Program-made: the position numbers and the translations under genes | In this document: positions 9,974 to 20,441 of the stretch, one piece after another | How the letters are laid out: each line of letters begins with the position of its first letter | Position numbering within the stretch: position 1 is the stretch's first letter | The notes under the pieces: model-generated | What the model was told of the DNA's origin: nothing | Databases searched by the model: none | Seen by the model: the letters and a program-made list of their open reading frames with translations, nothing else | Source of the DNA: Edwardsiella ictaluri ATCC 33202 | Lineage (GTDB): Bacteria > Pseudomonadota > Gammaproteobacteria > Enterobacterales > Enterobacteriaceae | Assembly: GCF_000264785.1 (NCBI RefSeq) | Contig: NZ_AFJI01000094.1 | Span: 1 to 64,000 of the forward strand | Length of the DNA: 64,000 bases | Direction: 5' to 3'

Positions 9974-11233
9974 ATGGCGTGGAATCAGCCCGGTAATAAC
10001 GGACAGAACCGCGACCCGTGGGGGAGCAGCAATAATAATGGCGGCAACTCCGGCGGCAACAATAATAAAGGGGGGCGCGATCAGGGGCCTCCGGATCTGG
10101 ATGATCTGTTCCGTAAAGTGAGTAAGAAGCTGGGCGGACTGGGCGGCGGCAAAAGCGGCGGTTCTGGCTCGGCAGGAACCCCGCGTTCCTCTATCGGCGG
10201 TAAAAAAGTGGTGGGGCTGGCCGTCGCGGCAGTGGTGGTGATCTGGGCCGCCAGCGGCTTCTATACCATCAAGGAAGCGGAGCGTGGCGTCGTGACCCGC
10301 TTTGGCAAGTTCAGCCACCTGGTTCAACCGGGTCTGAATTGGAAGCCGACCTTTATCGATGATGTCATTCCGGTTAACGTCGAGTCGGTGCGTGAGCTGG
10401 CTGCCTCCGGGGTCATGCTGACCTCTGACGAAAACGTCGTGCGCGTTGAGATGAACGTACAGTACCGGGTGACCAATCCGGAAGAGTATCTGTTTAACGT
10501 GACCAATGCCGACGACAGCCTGCGTCAAGCTACGGACAGCGCCCTGCGCGCGGTGATCGGCAAGTACACCATGGACACCATCCTGACGGAAGGGCGTACC
10601 GTTATTCGTAATGATACCCAGAAGGTGCTGGAGGAGATCATCCGTCCGTACCACATGGGAATCACCATTCTGGATGTGAACTTCCAGGCGGCCCGTCCGC
10701 CGGAAGAGGTGAAGGCTGCCTTTGACGACGCCATTGCCGCGCGTGAAAACGAACAGCAGTACATCCGTGAGGCTGAAGCCTACGCTAACGAAGTCCAGCC
10801 GCGTGCTAACGGTCAGGCTCAGCGTATCCTGGAAGATGCGAAGGCATATAAAGATCGTACCGTGCTGGAGGCTCAGGGTGAGGTGGGGCGCTTCTCCCGT
10901 CTGCTGCCGGAGTACAAGGCATCGCCGGAGATCACCCGCGAGCGTCTGTATCTGGAGACCATGGAGCGCGTGCTGGGTCATACCCGCAAGGTGCTGGTAG
11001 ATGATAAGAGCAACAACCTGATGGTGCTGCCGCTGGATCAAATCATGCGCTCGGGCGATAAAGGCGCCAGCCAGGCCGGAGACAGCAAAGATACCAGCCT
11101 GATCCGGCTCAATCCGCCGCAGGCCAGCAGCAAGCCGGTCAGCGCGGGCAGCAGCACGGACAGCAGCGTGATGGACCAGCGTCGCGTCAACGCACAGCGT
11201 AACGATACCACTCGACTGGGGAGAGATTATTAA
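9974..11233 (+). CDS. hflK: FtsH protease modulator HflK
   Basis: Inner-membrane SPFH/band 7 protein that forms the large HflKC cage around FtsH and modulates its proteolysis. It has 419 residues, the E. coli length. A Gly/Asn-rich cytosolic N-terminus (MAWNQPGNNGQNRDPWG) is followed by one membrane segment at about 75-97 and the band 7 domain with ARENEQQYIREAEAYANEVQ. The ATG at 9974 (GGAG ten bases upstream) matches E. coli; an in-frame ATG 12 nt earlier is less likely. Its TAA shares one base with the hflC ATG. Its partner FtsH is encoded at 51.6 kb. Confidence 0.96.
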   Translation: MAWNQPGNNGQNRDPWGSSNNNGGNSGGNNNKGGRDQGPPDLDDLFRKVSKKLGGLGGGKSGGSGSAGTPRSSIGGKKVVGLAVAAVVVIWAASGFYTIKEAERGVVTRFGKFSHLVQPGLNWKPTFIDDVIPVNVESVRELAASGVMLTSDENVVRVEMNVQYRVTNPEEYLFNVTNADDSLRQATDSALRAVIGKYTMDTILTEGRTVIRNDTQKVLEEIIRPYHMGITILDVNFQAARPPEEVKAAFDDAIAARENEQQYIREAEAYANEVQPRANGQAQRILEDAKAYKDRTVLEAQGEVGRFSRLLPEYKASPEITRERLYLETMERVLGHTRKVLVDDKSNNLMVLPLDQIMRSGDKGASQAGDSKDTSLIRLNPPQASSKPVSAGSSTDSSVMDQRRVNAQRNDTTRLGRDY

Positions 11234-12237
11234 TGCGTAAGTCTTTGTTAGTGATTCTCATCGTCGTGCTGGTGGCGCTGTACGCTTCACTGTTTGTGGT
11301 TCAGGAGGGGCAGCGTGGCATCGTGCTGCGTTTCGGTAAGGTGCTGCGCGATGATGAAAACAAGCCGCTGGTGTATGCCCCTGGCCTGCATCTCAAGATA
11401 CCCTTTATCGAATCGGTTAAGATGCTGGATGCCCGTATCCAGACGATGGACAACCAGGCCGACCGTTTCGTGACCAAAGAGAAGAAAGACCTGATCGTTG
11501 ACTCCTATATCAAGTGGCGTATCAGCGATTTCAGCCGTTACTATCTGGCGACCGGCGGCGGCGATGTGTCGCAGGCCGAGGTGCTGCTGAAGCGTAAGTT
11601 CAGCGACCGTCTGCGCTCCGAGATTGGCCGTCTGGATATCAAGGATATCGTGACGGATTCGCGTGGTAAGCTGATGGAAGACGTGCGTAATGCCCTGAAC
11701 ACCGGTACGGTGGACGATGCGGCGGCGCCGACCGAGGCCGATGACGCTATCGCCAGCGCGGCAGCGCGCGTGGCACGGGAGACCAGCGGCAAGCAGCCGG
11801 CGGTGAACCCCAACAGTATGGCGGCTCTGGGGATCCAGGTGGTGGATGTGCGTATCAAGCAGATCAACCTGCCGACTGAGGTGTCCGACGCTATCTATCA
11901 GCGTATGCGTGCCGAGCGTGAGGCGGTAGCCCGTCGTCACCGTTCACAGGGACAGGAAGAGGCTGAAAAGCTGCGCGCGACCGCAGACTATGAGGTGACC
12001 CGTACTCTGGCGGAAGCGGAGCGTGAAGGCCGTATCATTCGCGGTGAGGGCGATGCTAAGGCAGCGAAGCTGTTTGCCAATGCCTTCAGTAAGGATCCGG
12101 ACTTCTTTGCCTTTATCCGCAGCCTGAAAGCCTATGAGAATAGCTTTAAGGGGGGACAGGATGTGATGGTACTGCGCCCGGACAGCGACTTCTTCAAGTA
12201 TATGAAGTCGCCGGACGGCGGCAAAAACGCAAAGTAA
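11233..12237 (+). CDS. hflC: FtsH protease modulator HflC
   Basis: Partner of HflK in the membrane HflKC complex. It has 334 residues: an N-terminal membrane segment at about 4-22, then the band 7 domain (FVVQEGQRGIVLRFGKV to AEAEREGRIIRGEGDAKAA). The start codon overlaps the hflK stop by one base. A strong terminator follows within 25 nt, closing the operon here, whereas in E. coli yjeT and purA follow directly. Confidence 0.96.
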   Translation: MRKSLLVILIVVLVALYASLFVVQEGQRGIVLRFGKVLRDDENKPLVYAPGLHLKIPFIESVKMLDARIQTMDNQADRFVTKEKKDLIVDSYIKWRISDFSRYYLATGGGDVSQAEVLLKRKFSDRLRSEIGRLDIKDIVTDSRGKLMEDVRNALNTGTVDDAAAPTEADDAIASAAARVARETSGKQPAVNPNSMAALGIQVVDVRIKQINLPTEVSDAIYQRMRAEREAVARRHRSQGQEEAEKLRATADYEVTRTLAEAEREGRIIRGEGDAKAAKLFANAFSKDPDFFAFIRSLKAYENSFKGGQDVMVLRPDSDFFKYMKSPDGGKNAK

Positions 12238-12260
12238 GCGTGGGTTAAGCGTTACGCGAG

Positions 12261-12289
12261 AAGGGATGCCGGTGCGGCATCCCTTTTTT
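12261..12289 (+). terminator. Terminator after hflC
   Basis: The inverted repeat AAGGGATGCC / GGCATCCCTT with a short loop is followed by a run of T. It lies 23 nt after the hflC stop and is a typical intrinsic terminator for the hfq-hflXKC transcript. Confidence 0.85.
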
Positions 12290-12497
12290 GTATCTTAAAA
12301 CCTGCAGTTAGGTAATGGGGTCTGTTCTCTGTATAAAACCCTGCTTGAGTTATCCGGCAGCGTAATGCGATGTTCAGGAGCTTGTGCTCCGGTAGCTTCC
12401 CCGACAGGGTGAAGAGAGGGATCGCTGACGGCGGTGGTGCTAACTCACGCGCGTGGCGCCCGGCGTGCGTGTGAAAGCATCGGCATGGGGGCTATAT
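12290..12497. other. Intergenic spacer between two terminators
   Basis: Non-coding space between the hflC terminator and the opposing terminator of the acyltransferase gene. I find no convincing open frame with a ribosome binding site, no tRNA and no repeat beyond the two flanking hairpins. It looks like the remaining edge of an insertion between hflC and yjeT. Confidence 0.6.
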
Positions 12498-12526
12498 GAA
12501 AAAGGGATACCCTTGGGTATCCCTTT
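12498..12526 (-). terminator. Terminator of the acyltransferase gene
   Basis: The inverted repeat AAAGGGATACC / GGTATCCCTTT has a 4-base loop. On the minus strand it is followed by a T run, so it ends transcription of the minus-strand acyltransferase gene 21 nt after its stop. Its outer stem AAGGGAT is shared with the hflC terminator. Confidence 0.8.
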
Positions 12527-12546
12527 TGCTGGTGGTCAAGTCTCTG

Positions 12547-13659
12547 TTAAGCGGTCGGCATTTGCCGGGTGCTGCGCCGCAGCGTCTTGTTCATCAGCAG
12601 CTGTTCGGTTTTCACCGCCAGCGGTTTGAACAGGACCGATAGCCGCTCAATGGTAACCAGCACGATCAGGTACAGAGCAATTGCCTGGGTGGCGTTGAGC
12701 ACCGACATGTCCAGATTGGCGTTGAGGAAGATCACGACCACGTGTTGTAACAGCATGATGATGTAGGCGCGGGAGGCCAGGCTGAGCAGTATCTGGCTGG
12801 CCCGCGGCCGGCTGAGCCACGGATGCAGCAGCTGATAGGTGCCCTGAACGATCAAGAAGAAGGCGACAGCAAACAGCAGGCTTACCGGCGCCAGCGGGAA
12901 CAGCACCTCACGCACCGGCTGGTGGCTGATATGGGCCCAGCTGACGCCTACGGCGATCAGCAGGGCGCCGGTCAGTGCCAGCGGCCGCACATAGCGGGTG
13001 AACTGTGCCTGCAGGTGGATAAACAGCATCCCGAAGGTAAAGTCGCTGATCCGTACCTGGGCGGACCAGTAAGGGTTGGTCACGCGGGTGTCATAGGCCA
13101 TCAGTGTAATAGCGACGGTAGCCAGCATGGTCCACATCGGGTAGCGTACAATGGCGCGGTAGATCAGCGGTGAAATGACATACAGCAGGATGATGCAGCC
13201 GATAAACCACTCTCCGGTAAAGTACACCGTCTTAATTTCATAAACGCCGTGCAGATAGTGGTCAAAACCAAGCACCGAGGGCAGCATATCCAGCACCGAG
13301 CGGGTGCCGTTGGGGCCAACCTCGACCAGCGGATTGCCGGGATAGGTAAAGAAAATTCCCAGCGCCAGTAGCAACAGGGCCATGCCAAAGTAGGCGATGT
13401 TATAGGGGATCAGCACCGAATAGATGCGGCGCAGATAGTATTCGTGGGCCGCGTATTTGCGCAGCGACAGGTAGGCAAGCGCGCCGGAGATCATAAAGAA
13501 AAACGAGACGCCCAAGCGGCCGATGCCCGCCGTCAGGTATTCGCGCGGGAATGTCAGAACGGTGCTGGTATCGAACATATAGCTGTAGTGCGAGGTGATC
13601 ACAAAGAGCACCGATACGACGCGCAGAATGTCAAAGAAGTGGTTGCGCCCAGGTTTCAT
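12547..13659 (-). CDS. Acyltransferase family 3 membrane protein
   Basis: A 370-residue polytopic inner-membrane protein of the OafA/NolL-type acyltransferase 3 family, whose members transfer acetyl or other acyl groups to surface sugars. The family signature is visible: a first helix with ILRVVSVLFVITSHYS carrying the conserved His, then GVSFFFMISGALAYLSLRK with a downstream RRIYSVLIPY. About ten hydrophobic segments follow. The start at 13659 has GGAGG five bases upstream. It stands alone on the minus strand between hflC and yjeT, neighbours in E. coli, so it is probably a lineage-specific insertion. No glycan-synthesis genes are nearby and the substrate is unknown. Confidence 0.85.
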   Translation of the reverse strand: MKPGRNHFFDILRVVSVLFVITSHYSYMFDTSTVLTFPREYLTAGIGRLGVSFFFMISGALAYLSLRKYAAHEYYLRRIYSVLIPYNIAYFGMALLLLALGIFFTYPGNPLVEVGPNGTRSVLDMLPSVLGFDHYLHGVYEIKTVYFTGEWFIGCIILLYVISPLIYRAIVRYPMWTMLATVAITLMAYDTRVTNPYWSAQVRISDFTFGMLFIHLQAQFTRYVRPLALTGALLIAVGVSWAHISHQPVREVLFPLAPVSLLFAVAFFLIVQGTYQLLHPWLSRPRASQILLSLASRAYIIMLLQHVVVIFLNANLDMSVLNATQAIALYLIVLVTIERLSVLFKPLAVKTEQLLMNKTLRRSTRQMPTA

Positions 13660-13774
13660 ATCGCCTCCAAAAAAAAGTTGGCGGATTATAGCGGATGTCG
13701 CGCGAGATTGGCTAAGGAGTGTTCTGAAAATTCCCCCCTATTGCGACATGCTGCGGATAGCGCAGGTTTTATTT

Positions 13775-13802
13775 TTGCATTCCACCGTGTCGATTATAGA
13801 AT
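13775..13802 (+). promoter_or_regulatory. Putative sigma-70 promoter for yjeT
   Basis: TTGCAT (13775-13780) and TAGAAT (13797-13802) are separated by 16 bp, 49 bp before the yjeT start. This would allow yjeT to be read independently of the inserted acyltransferase gene. Confidence 0.5.
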
Positions 13803-13850
13803 CGCGCTTTTATTCAGACACTCGGTCTGTGCGACCGTTCGCGGGGAAAA

Positions 13851-14051
13851 ATGAATTCGACGATTTGGATGGCATTGGCGCTGGTTTTGGTCGTTGAAGG
13901 GCTAGGGCCGATGCTCTTTCCGCAGGCCTGGCGACGGATGATCGCCACGATGGCGCAGCTGCCTGATGGTTTATTGCGCCGCTATGGCGGAGGTCTAGTG
14001 GTTGCTGGGCTGGTTATCTACTACATGTTGCGTAGTCGCCTCGGCGGCTGA
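13851..14051 (+). CDS. yjeT: DUF2065 family small inner-membrane protein YjeT
   Basis: A 66-residue protein with two hydrophobic helices separated by a short basic loop (FPQAWRRM...LPDGLLRRYGGG). It is almost the same as E. coli YjeT throughout (MNSTIWxALALVLVxEGLGPML). Its function is unknown. In E. coli it lies between hflC and purA; here it keeps its place before purA but is separated from hflC by the inserted acyltransferase gene. Confidence 0.92.
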   Translation: MNSTIWMALALVLVVEGLGPMLFPQAWRRMIATMAQLPDGLLRRYGGGLVVAGLVIYYMLRSRLGG

Positions 14052-14068
14052 TATGTCAGACAAAATTT

Positions 14069-14084
14069 GCGCAATCGTGTGCGA
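14069..14084 (+). promoter_or_regulatory. Candidate PurR operator upstream of purA
   Basis: GCGCAATCGTGTGCGA matches the PurR box ANGCAANCGNTTNCNT at 13 of 16 positions, including the GCAANCG core, and lies about 65 bp before purA. purA of E. coli is repressed by PurR. A TAGAAT at 14114-14119 could be the -10 element, but I see no good -35. This is a visual match only. Confidence 0.45.
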
Positions 14085-14140
14085 AAAAAGCTGAAAGCTG
14101 AAAAATGAGGTGGTAGAATCCATTTTTAACAACGTGGTGA

Positions 14141-15448
<1,308 letters not shown>

Positions 15449-15465
15449 TGACCCGATGCGTTATT

Positions 15466-15499
15466 CAACAAACCGGCCTTATGGCCGGTTTGTTGTTTT
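15466..15499 (+). terminator. Terminator after purA
   Basis: A perfect 13-bp stem CAACAAACCGGCC / GGCCGGTTTGTTG with loop TTAT is followed by TTTT, 18 nt after the purA stop. Confidence 0.9.
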
Positions 15500-15696
15500 G
15501 AGCGACTCCCCGCCGTTGCGATATCCACCGTTCTTATTAAATAAATTAGTCGCTTTCATCCGGCTGGTTTATTATCCAGTATAGGGTGTGCCTCGCTGCA
15601 GCGCCCGCTGCATGCGGTGATCGTGGGTAGGCCGGGCAGGGTGCATTTTCCGCATTGACGGGCGAGATGAGCTGGCCTGCGCGCCGCTCCCATCTT

Positions 15697-15714
15697 CGTT
15701 ACCGGCCGGTAACG
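15697..15714. promoter_or_regulatory. 18-bp perfect palindrome before nsrR
   Basis: CGTTACCGGCCGGTAACG is a perfect 18-bp palindrome ending 23 bp before the nsrR GTG start. It could be an operator for a dimeric regulator or an RNA hairpin in the nsrR leader. It does not resemble the AT-rich NsrR site, so simple NsrR autoregulation is not indicated. The rest of the purA-nsrR gap (about 200 bp) shows no gene. Confidence 0.5.
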
Positions 15715-15737
15715 CGGCATGATGAATAGAGGTATTC

Positions 15738-16160
15738 GTGCAGTTAACCAGTTTTACCGATTTTGGATTGCGTGCCTTGGTATACATGGCGGCGCTGCCG
15801 GAAGGGCAGATGACCAGTATCACTCAGGTAACGGCGGTCTATGGGGTGTCGCGCAATCATATGGTCAAGATAATCAACCAGCTGAGCCGGGCCGGATTCG
15901 TGACTGCGGTGCGCGGTAAACATGGTGGGATCCGCCTGGGGCGGCCGGCGAGCGAGATCCGTATTGGCGACGTGGTACGGGAGCTGGAGCCGCTGACGCT
16001 GGTTAACTGTTCGCAGGCATTTTGCCACATTACCCCGGCGTGTCGCCTGAAGCAGGTGCTGCGTCGGGCTACGGATGCCTTTCTGACAGAGCTGGATCAA
16101 TGTACCCTGGCCGATCTGATCGAACATAACCCACCGCTTTATAAACTGTTGTTGGTATAG
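15738..16160 (+). CDS. nsrR: Nitric-oxide-sensing repressor NsrR
   Basis: Rrf2-family transcription factor whose iron-sulfur cluster reacts with nitric oxide, releasing repression of NO-detoxifying genes. It has 140 residues. The winged helix covers about 1-60 ([20 protein letters not shown] recognition helix). The three cluster cysteines are C91, C96 and C102 ([13 protein letters not shown]). The start is GTG at 15738, matching MQLTSFTD of E. coli. It is followed by rnr and rlmB, as in E. coli. A probable target, ytfE, lies at 25.4 kb. Confidence 0.97.
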   Translation: MQLTSFTDFGLRALVYMAALPEGQMTSITQVTAVYGVSRNHMVKIINQLSRAGFVTAVRGKHGGIRLGRPASEIRIGDVVRELEPLTLVNCSQAFCHITPACRLKQVLRRATDAFLTELDQCTLADLIEHNPPLYKLLLV

Positions 16161-16199
16161 CGCCGGCGGCAGAATGCTGATGACAACGGAGGAACCCCA

Positions 16200-18650
16200 A
16201 TGTCACAAGATCCCTATTTGGAACGTGAAGCTGAAAAGTACGCCTCCCCGATCCCCAGCCGTGAATTTATTTTGATGCATCTGGCCAAGCGCAAGACGCC
16301 TGCCAGCCGAGAGGAGCTGGCCCAGGAGCTGGCGCTGAGCAGTGAAGAGGCCCTGGAGGCATTGCGTCGTCGCCTGCGCGCCATGGAGCGTGACGGGCAG
16401 CTGATTTTTACCCGCCGCCAGTGCTATGCCTTGCCAGAGCGTCTTGATTTGATTAAAGGAACGGTGATTGGTCACCGCGATGGCTTCGGCTTCCTGCGCA
16501 GTGAGGGGCAGAAAGAGGATCTCTATCTGTCGCCGGAGCAGATGAAGATGTGCATGCACGGCGACGAGATCTTGGCGCAGGTAACCGGTACCGATCGGCG
16601 CGGGCGCAAAGAGGTACGCGTGGTACGCGTGGTGGAGTCGCGCACCGGGCTGATCGTCGGGCGCTACTTTACCGACGCCGGTACCGGTTTTGTGGTGCCG
16701 GACGATGGCCGTCTGAGTTTTGATATTCTTATCCCATCGGATGCCATCGCTGGTGCCCGTATGGGCTATGTGGTGGTGGTCGAGCTGACCCAGCGTCCGA
16801 CGCGGCGCACCAAGGCGGTCGGGAAGATCGTTGAGGTGCTCGGTGACAATATGGGCACCGGTATGGCGGTCGATATCGCCCTGCGCAGCCATGATATTCC
16901 CCACGCCTGGCCGGATTTGGTTGAGCGCCAGGTGGCTGAACTGTGCGAAGAGGTTCCCGAGGCCGCGAAGGTGGGACGTATTGATTTGCGCGATCTGCCG
17001 CTGGTCACCATTGACGGTGAGGATGCGCGTGATTTCGACGATGCGGTGTATTGCGAGAAGAAACGCGGCGGTGGCTGGCGTCTGTGGGTTGCCATTGCCG
17101 ATGTCAGCTACTATGTGCGACCCAATACCGCACTGGACCACGAGGCGCGCAGCCGCGGCAACTCGGTGTACTTTCCCTCTCAGGTGGTGCCGATGCTGCC
17201 AGAGGTACTATCCAACGGACTGTGCTCCCTGAACCCGCAGGTCGATCGTCTGTGCATGGTGTGTGAAATGACCATTGCCGCCAGCGGACGCCTCTCCTCC
17301 TATAAGTTTTATGAGGCGGTGATGAGCTCTCACGCGCGTCTGACCTACACCAAGGTGGCGCATATCCTGGCCGGAGATCCGGACCTGCGGGCGCAGTACC
17401 ATGCGCTGGTCAAGCCACTGGAGGAGCTGCATGCGCTGTATAAGGCGCTGGATCATGCCCGCGCAGAGCGCGGCGGCATCTCTTTTGAAACCGAAGAGGC
17501 CAAGTTTATCTTCAATGCCGAGCGTCGTATCGAGCGTATCGAGCCCACGGTACGCAACGATGCCCATAAGCTGATCGAAGAGTGTATGATCCTGGCCAAT
17601 ATCTCGGCGGCGCGCTTTATGGAGAAAAACCACGAGCCGGTGCTGTTCCGTATTCATGATAAGCCCAGTGAAGACCATGTGATGGCGCTGCGCAGCGTCC
17701 TAGCGGAGCTGGGGCTCTCCCTGGGGGGCGGAACCCAGCCGGAGCCGAAGGACTATGCTCTGCTGATGGACAAGGTAGCGGATCGTCCCGACCATGAGAT
17801 GCTGCAAACCATGCTGCTGCGTTCAATGAAGCAGGCAGTATACGATCCGGAAAACCGCGGCCACTTCGGTCTGGCGCTGCAGGCTTATGCTCACTTTACC
17901 TCGCCGATCCGTCGCTATCCTGATCTGTCGTTGCACCGCGGTATTAAATACCTGCTGGCGAGTGAGCATGGCCATGCTGAGCGTTGGACGCCGAGTGGCG
18001 GCTGGCATTACCACACGGAAGACATGCTGCAGCTGGGGGAGCACTGCTCTATGACGGAGCGGCGCGCCGATGAGGCGACGCGCGATGTCTCCGACTGGCT
18101 GAAGTGTGATTTTATGCAGGATCATGTCGGCCAGACCTACGGCGGCATCATCACCAGCGTTACCGGCTTTGGCTTCTTTGTCCGTCTCGACGATCTGTTT
18201 ATCGATGGGCTGGTGCATGTATCGACCCTGGATAACGACTATTACCGTTTTGATCAAATAGGTCAGCGCCTGATCGGGGAGTCCTCCGGTCAGGTCTATC
18301 GGTTGGGCGATAAGGTCGAGGTGAAGGTCGACGCGGTGCATCTGGATGAGCGCAAGATCGACTTCGCCCTGATCTCGACGGCGCGCGGCGTGCGCGGCGC
18401 GGGGAAGACGGCCCGGAACAAGGCGCGTCAGGCGAACGGCGGGGCGGAGAAGAAGCCGTCGCGCAGCGCCCGACGCGGTGGTAAGATGCCGGCCAATTTT
18501 GCGTCGGATAGCGTTCAGCGCCGCGGCGATGAGGCCGCACCCGCCAAGAAAGGCAGGGGAAAAGGCAAAGGTAAAAAGCCGTCGGTTCAGACGCGTAACA
18601 TCGCCGCGTCGACCAAGGCCAAGCGGGCGCGGAAGAAAACGACCGACTAA
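16200..18650 (+). CDS. rnr: Ribonuclease R
   Basis: Processive 3'-5' exoribonuclease able to degrade structured RNA, important in rRNA and tmRNA quality control and in the cold. It has 816 residues. Order: N-terminal winged helix (about 20-85), two cold-shock domains, the RNB catalytic domain with [15 protein letters not shown] (metal-binding aspartates), an S1 domain (about 640-725), and a Lys/Arg-rich tail from about 730. GGAGG lies 7 nt before the ATG. It lies between nsrR and rlmB. Confidence 0.97.
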   Translation: MSQDPYLEREAEKYASPIPSREFILMHLAKRKTPASREELAQELALSSEEALEALRRRLRAMERDGQLIFTRRQCYALPERLDLIKGTVIGHRDGFGFLRSEGQKEDLYLSPEQMKMCMHGDEILAQVTGTDRRGRKEVRVVRVVESRTGLIVGRYFTDAGTGFVVPDDGRLSFDILIPSDAIAGARMGYVVVVELTQRPTRRTKAVGKIVEVLGDNMGTGMAVDIALRSHDIPHAWPDLVERQVAELCEEVPEAAKVGRIDLRDLPLVTIDGEDARDFDDAVYCEKKRGGGWRLWVAIADVSYYVRPNTALDHEARSRGNSVYFPSQVVPMLPEVLSNGLCSLNPQVDRLCMVCEMTIAASGRLSSYKFYEAVMSSHARLTYTKVAHILAGDPDLRAQYHALVKPLEELHALYKALDHARAERGGISFETEEAKFIFNAERRIERIEPTVRNDAHKLIEECMILANISAARFMEKNHEPVLFRIHDKPSEDHVMALRSVLAELGLSLGGGTQPEPKDYALLMDKVADRPDHEMLQTMLLRSMKQAVYDPENRGHFGLALQAYAHFTSPIRRYPDLSLHRGIKYLLASEHGHAERWTPSGGWHYHTEDMLQLGEHCSMTERRADEATRDVSDWLKCDFMQDHVGQTYGGIITSVTGFGFFVRLDDLFIDGLVHVSTLDNDYYRFDQIGQRLIGESSGQVYRLGDKVEVKVDAVHLDERKIDFALISTARGVRGAGKTARNKARQANGGAEKKPSRSARRGGKMPANFASDSVQRRGDEAAPAKKGRGKGKGKKPSVQTRNIAASTKAKRARKKTTD

Positions 18651-18740
18651 TGCGCGATACGGACGATATCCCTATTGTCGATTAACCCATCATAACGCCG
18701 GCCCCTTGGGGGGCGGCGGTGAGCAATAAACCAGATAATT

Positions 18741-19484
18741 ATGAGTGAAATCATTTACGGTATTCATGCCGTTAAGGCCCTGCTGGAGCAGGATCCGCAG
18801 CGCTTCCTCGACGTATTCGTGATGAAGGGACGCGAGGACCGTCGGCTGCTGCCGCTGCTGCAGCAGCTGGAGGAGTGTGGTATCCGGGTACAGGTCGCCC
18901 AGCGTCAGTGGCTGGATGAGAAGGTCGAAGGGGCGGTACACCAGGGGATCGTGGCACGCGTGAAGCCGGGACGACAGTATCAGGAAAACGATCTGCCGGA
19001 CCTGCTAGCCGGGCTCGAGCACCCGCCGTTCCTGCTGATCCTCGATGGGGTCACGGATCCGCATAATCTGGGCGCCTGCCTGCGCAGCGCCGACGCCGCC
19101 GGTGTGGATGCGGTGATTGTGCCGCGTGACCGCTCCGCTCAGCTGAATGCGACCGCCAAAAAGGTTGCCTGCGGCGCGGCGGAAAACGTGCCGCTGATCC
19201 GAGTCACCAATCTGGCGCGCACGATACGTCTGCTGCAGCAGGAGAACATCTGGATCGTCGGCACCGCCGGCGAGGCAGATCACAGCCTGTATCAAAGCCG
19301 GATGACCGGCGCGATGGCGCTGGTGATGGGGGCGGAGGGCGATGGTATGCGCCGCTTAACCCGTGAGCACTGCGATGAGCTGATCAGTATCCCGATGGCG
19401 GGTAGCGTCTCGTCGCTTAACGTCTCGGTAGCGACCGGTATCTGCCTGTTTGAGGTGGTGCGTCAGCGTAGCGCCAAGGCCTAA
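18741..19484 (+). CDS. rlmB: 23S rRNA Gm2251 2'-O-methyltransferase RlmB
   Basis: SpoU-family enzyme that methylates G2251 in the peptidyl-transferase P loop of 23S rRNA. It has 247 residues. An N-terminal substrate-binding domain precedes the knotted methyltransferase core with [24 protein letters not shown] and [18 protein letters not shown]. It is co-directional with rnr after a 90-nt gap. The E. coli genes that normally follow (yjfI and neighbours) are missing. Confidence 0.97.
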   Translation: MSEIIYGIHAVKALLEQDPQRFLDVFVMKGREDRRLLPLLQQLEECGIRVQVAQRQWLDEKVEGAVHQGIVARVKPGRQYQENDLPDLLAGLEHPPFLLILDGVTDPHNLGACLRSADAAGVDAVIVPRDRSAQLNATAKKVACGAAENVPLIRVTNLARTIRLLQQENIWIVGTAGEADHSLYQSRMTGAMALVMGAEGDGMRRLTREHCDELISIPMAGSVSSLNVSVATGICLFEVVRQRSAKA

Positions 19485-19511
19485 CGAGGCGCGTCGCGGG
19501 CGGCGGGCGGC

Positions 19512-19787
19512 TCAGCGGTAGAGCGCGGCCGTCGCCTGCCATCCCTGCTGACCGTCGCTTTCCCACATGTGTAGAATGCGGTAATAGCGGGCGCCGCGCT
19601 GGTCTGCCTGATGGGCTATGCTCCGCTCGACATCCTGGGGATTTCCCAGGATCCCCCTGAGGGAGATCATCCCCATCCTGCTGAGATCGGTGACGAGATC
19701 GGCGCGGGCATACTCGGCCGACTGTGCCGAGGTGCCGATCAGGCCAATAGAGAAAAGCAGTGATGTGAATAGCGGGGAACGGCTCAT
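19512..19787 (-). CDS. yjfN: YjfN-like DUF1471 periplasmic protein
   Basis: A 91-residue secreted protein with a signal peptide (SPLLFxSLLFSIGLIG-type core, cleavage near AQSAEYA) and a DUF1471 domain ending in TAALYR. The best recalled match is E. coli YjfN, reported to activate the periplasmic protease DegP. The start at 19787 has a perfect GGAGG five bases upstream, although the frame stays open for 17 more codons. It keeps the E. coli order next to bsmA and yjfP. Two further DUF1471 genes in this window are broken. Confidence 0.85.
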   Translation of the reverse strand: MSRSPLFTSLLFSIGLIGTSAQSAEYARADLVTDLSRMGMISLRGILGNPQDVERSIAHQADQRGARYYRILHMWESDGQQGWQATAALYR

Positions 19788-19963
19788 GGCAGCCTCCAGG
19801 TAAGGGTCCGTTATGGACATGGATTTTGGCTGCGCCATCCCTCCTCATTGCTTCACCGTGATGCGGTGAGCGCGCGGCCAAAAAATCTACACAGCTGCTT
19901 TATAATGGAATAGTGGATGTAGATTTTTATTGGCAGTATGTAAATTTTGTTAAAAACAGCGGC

Positions 19964-20275
19964 TTAGCGGTACAGCGTCGCCACGCTATACCACTGGCCC
20001 GGCACCCTGTTCTCCTGCAGCATCACAATATAGTAATAGCGGGCGCCGGCGGCATCCGCCCTCTGCTGAATAACCTCCTGAACATTCATCGGGCTGCCAT
20101 AGACACTGGCACTAATATTCCACATTTTGCTCAGCCCTTCGGTCTGGTTACGGCGCAGTTCCTGCGCGTGGCCTGCGATCGGCGGCGGCGGCGGCATCGG
20201 CTTGCCGTCCATTACGCTGCAGGCCCCCAGCAGCAGGGTCAACAGAAGGGTCAGGGTCAGTTTGCAGGCTTTCAT
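19964..20275 (-). CDS. bsmA: BsmA-like DUF1471 lipoprotein
   Basis: A 103-residue predicted lipoprotein. The signal peptide ends in the lipobox LLGAC, with Cys19 as lipidation site. A Pro-rich linker (PMPPPPP) leads to a DUF1471 domain ending in VATLYR. It resembles E. coli BsmA (YjfO), a biofilm and peroxide stress protein, including the (Q)ELRRNQTEGL segment. It lies 176 nt upstream of yjfN on the same strand and is divergent from yjfP. The function is inferred from similarity and position. Confidence 0.85.
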   Translation of the reverse strand: MKACKLTLTLLLTLLLGACSVMDGKPMPPPPPIAGHAQELRRNQTEGLSKMWNISASVYGSPMNVQEVIQQRADAAGARYYYIVMLQENRVPGQWYSVATLYR

Positions 20276-20441
20276 CGGGCGATCCGTTGGCTGGAAAAAG
20301 GATAGTGATGATTATATTAGCGCTGTCTGACGCGGATTTCCCGGAGAAACGCCGCATTGTGCGCGCAGAGGATACGGGGGCTTGTCTGCGCTCGCTCGCC
20401 GGGCGATGATGCGTTTTTGCTATGTGTACGAGAGGTTGTCG

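Noticed and set aside
12290-12497. Mobile-element remnant beside the acyltransferase gene
   Set aside because: No transposase fragment, terminal inverted repeat or target duplication could be seen. The similar hairpins at both ends are ordinary terminators.
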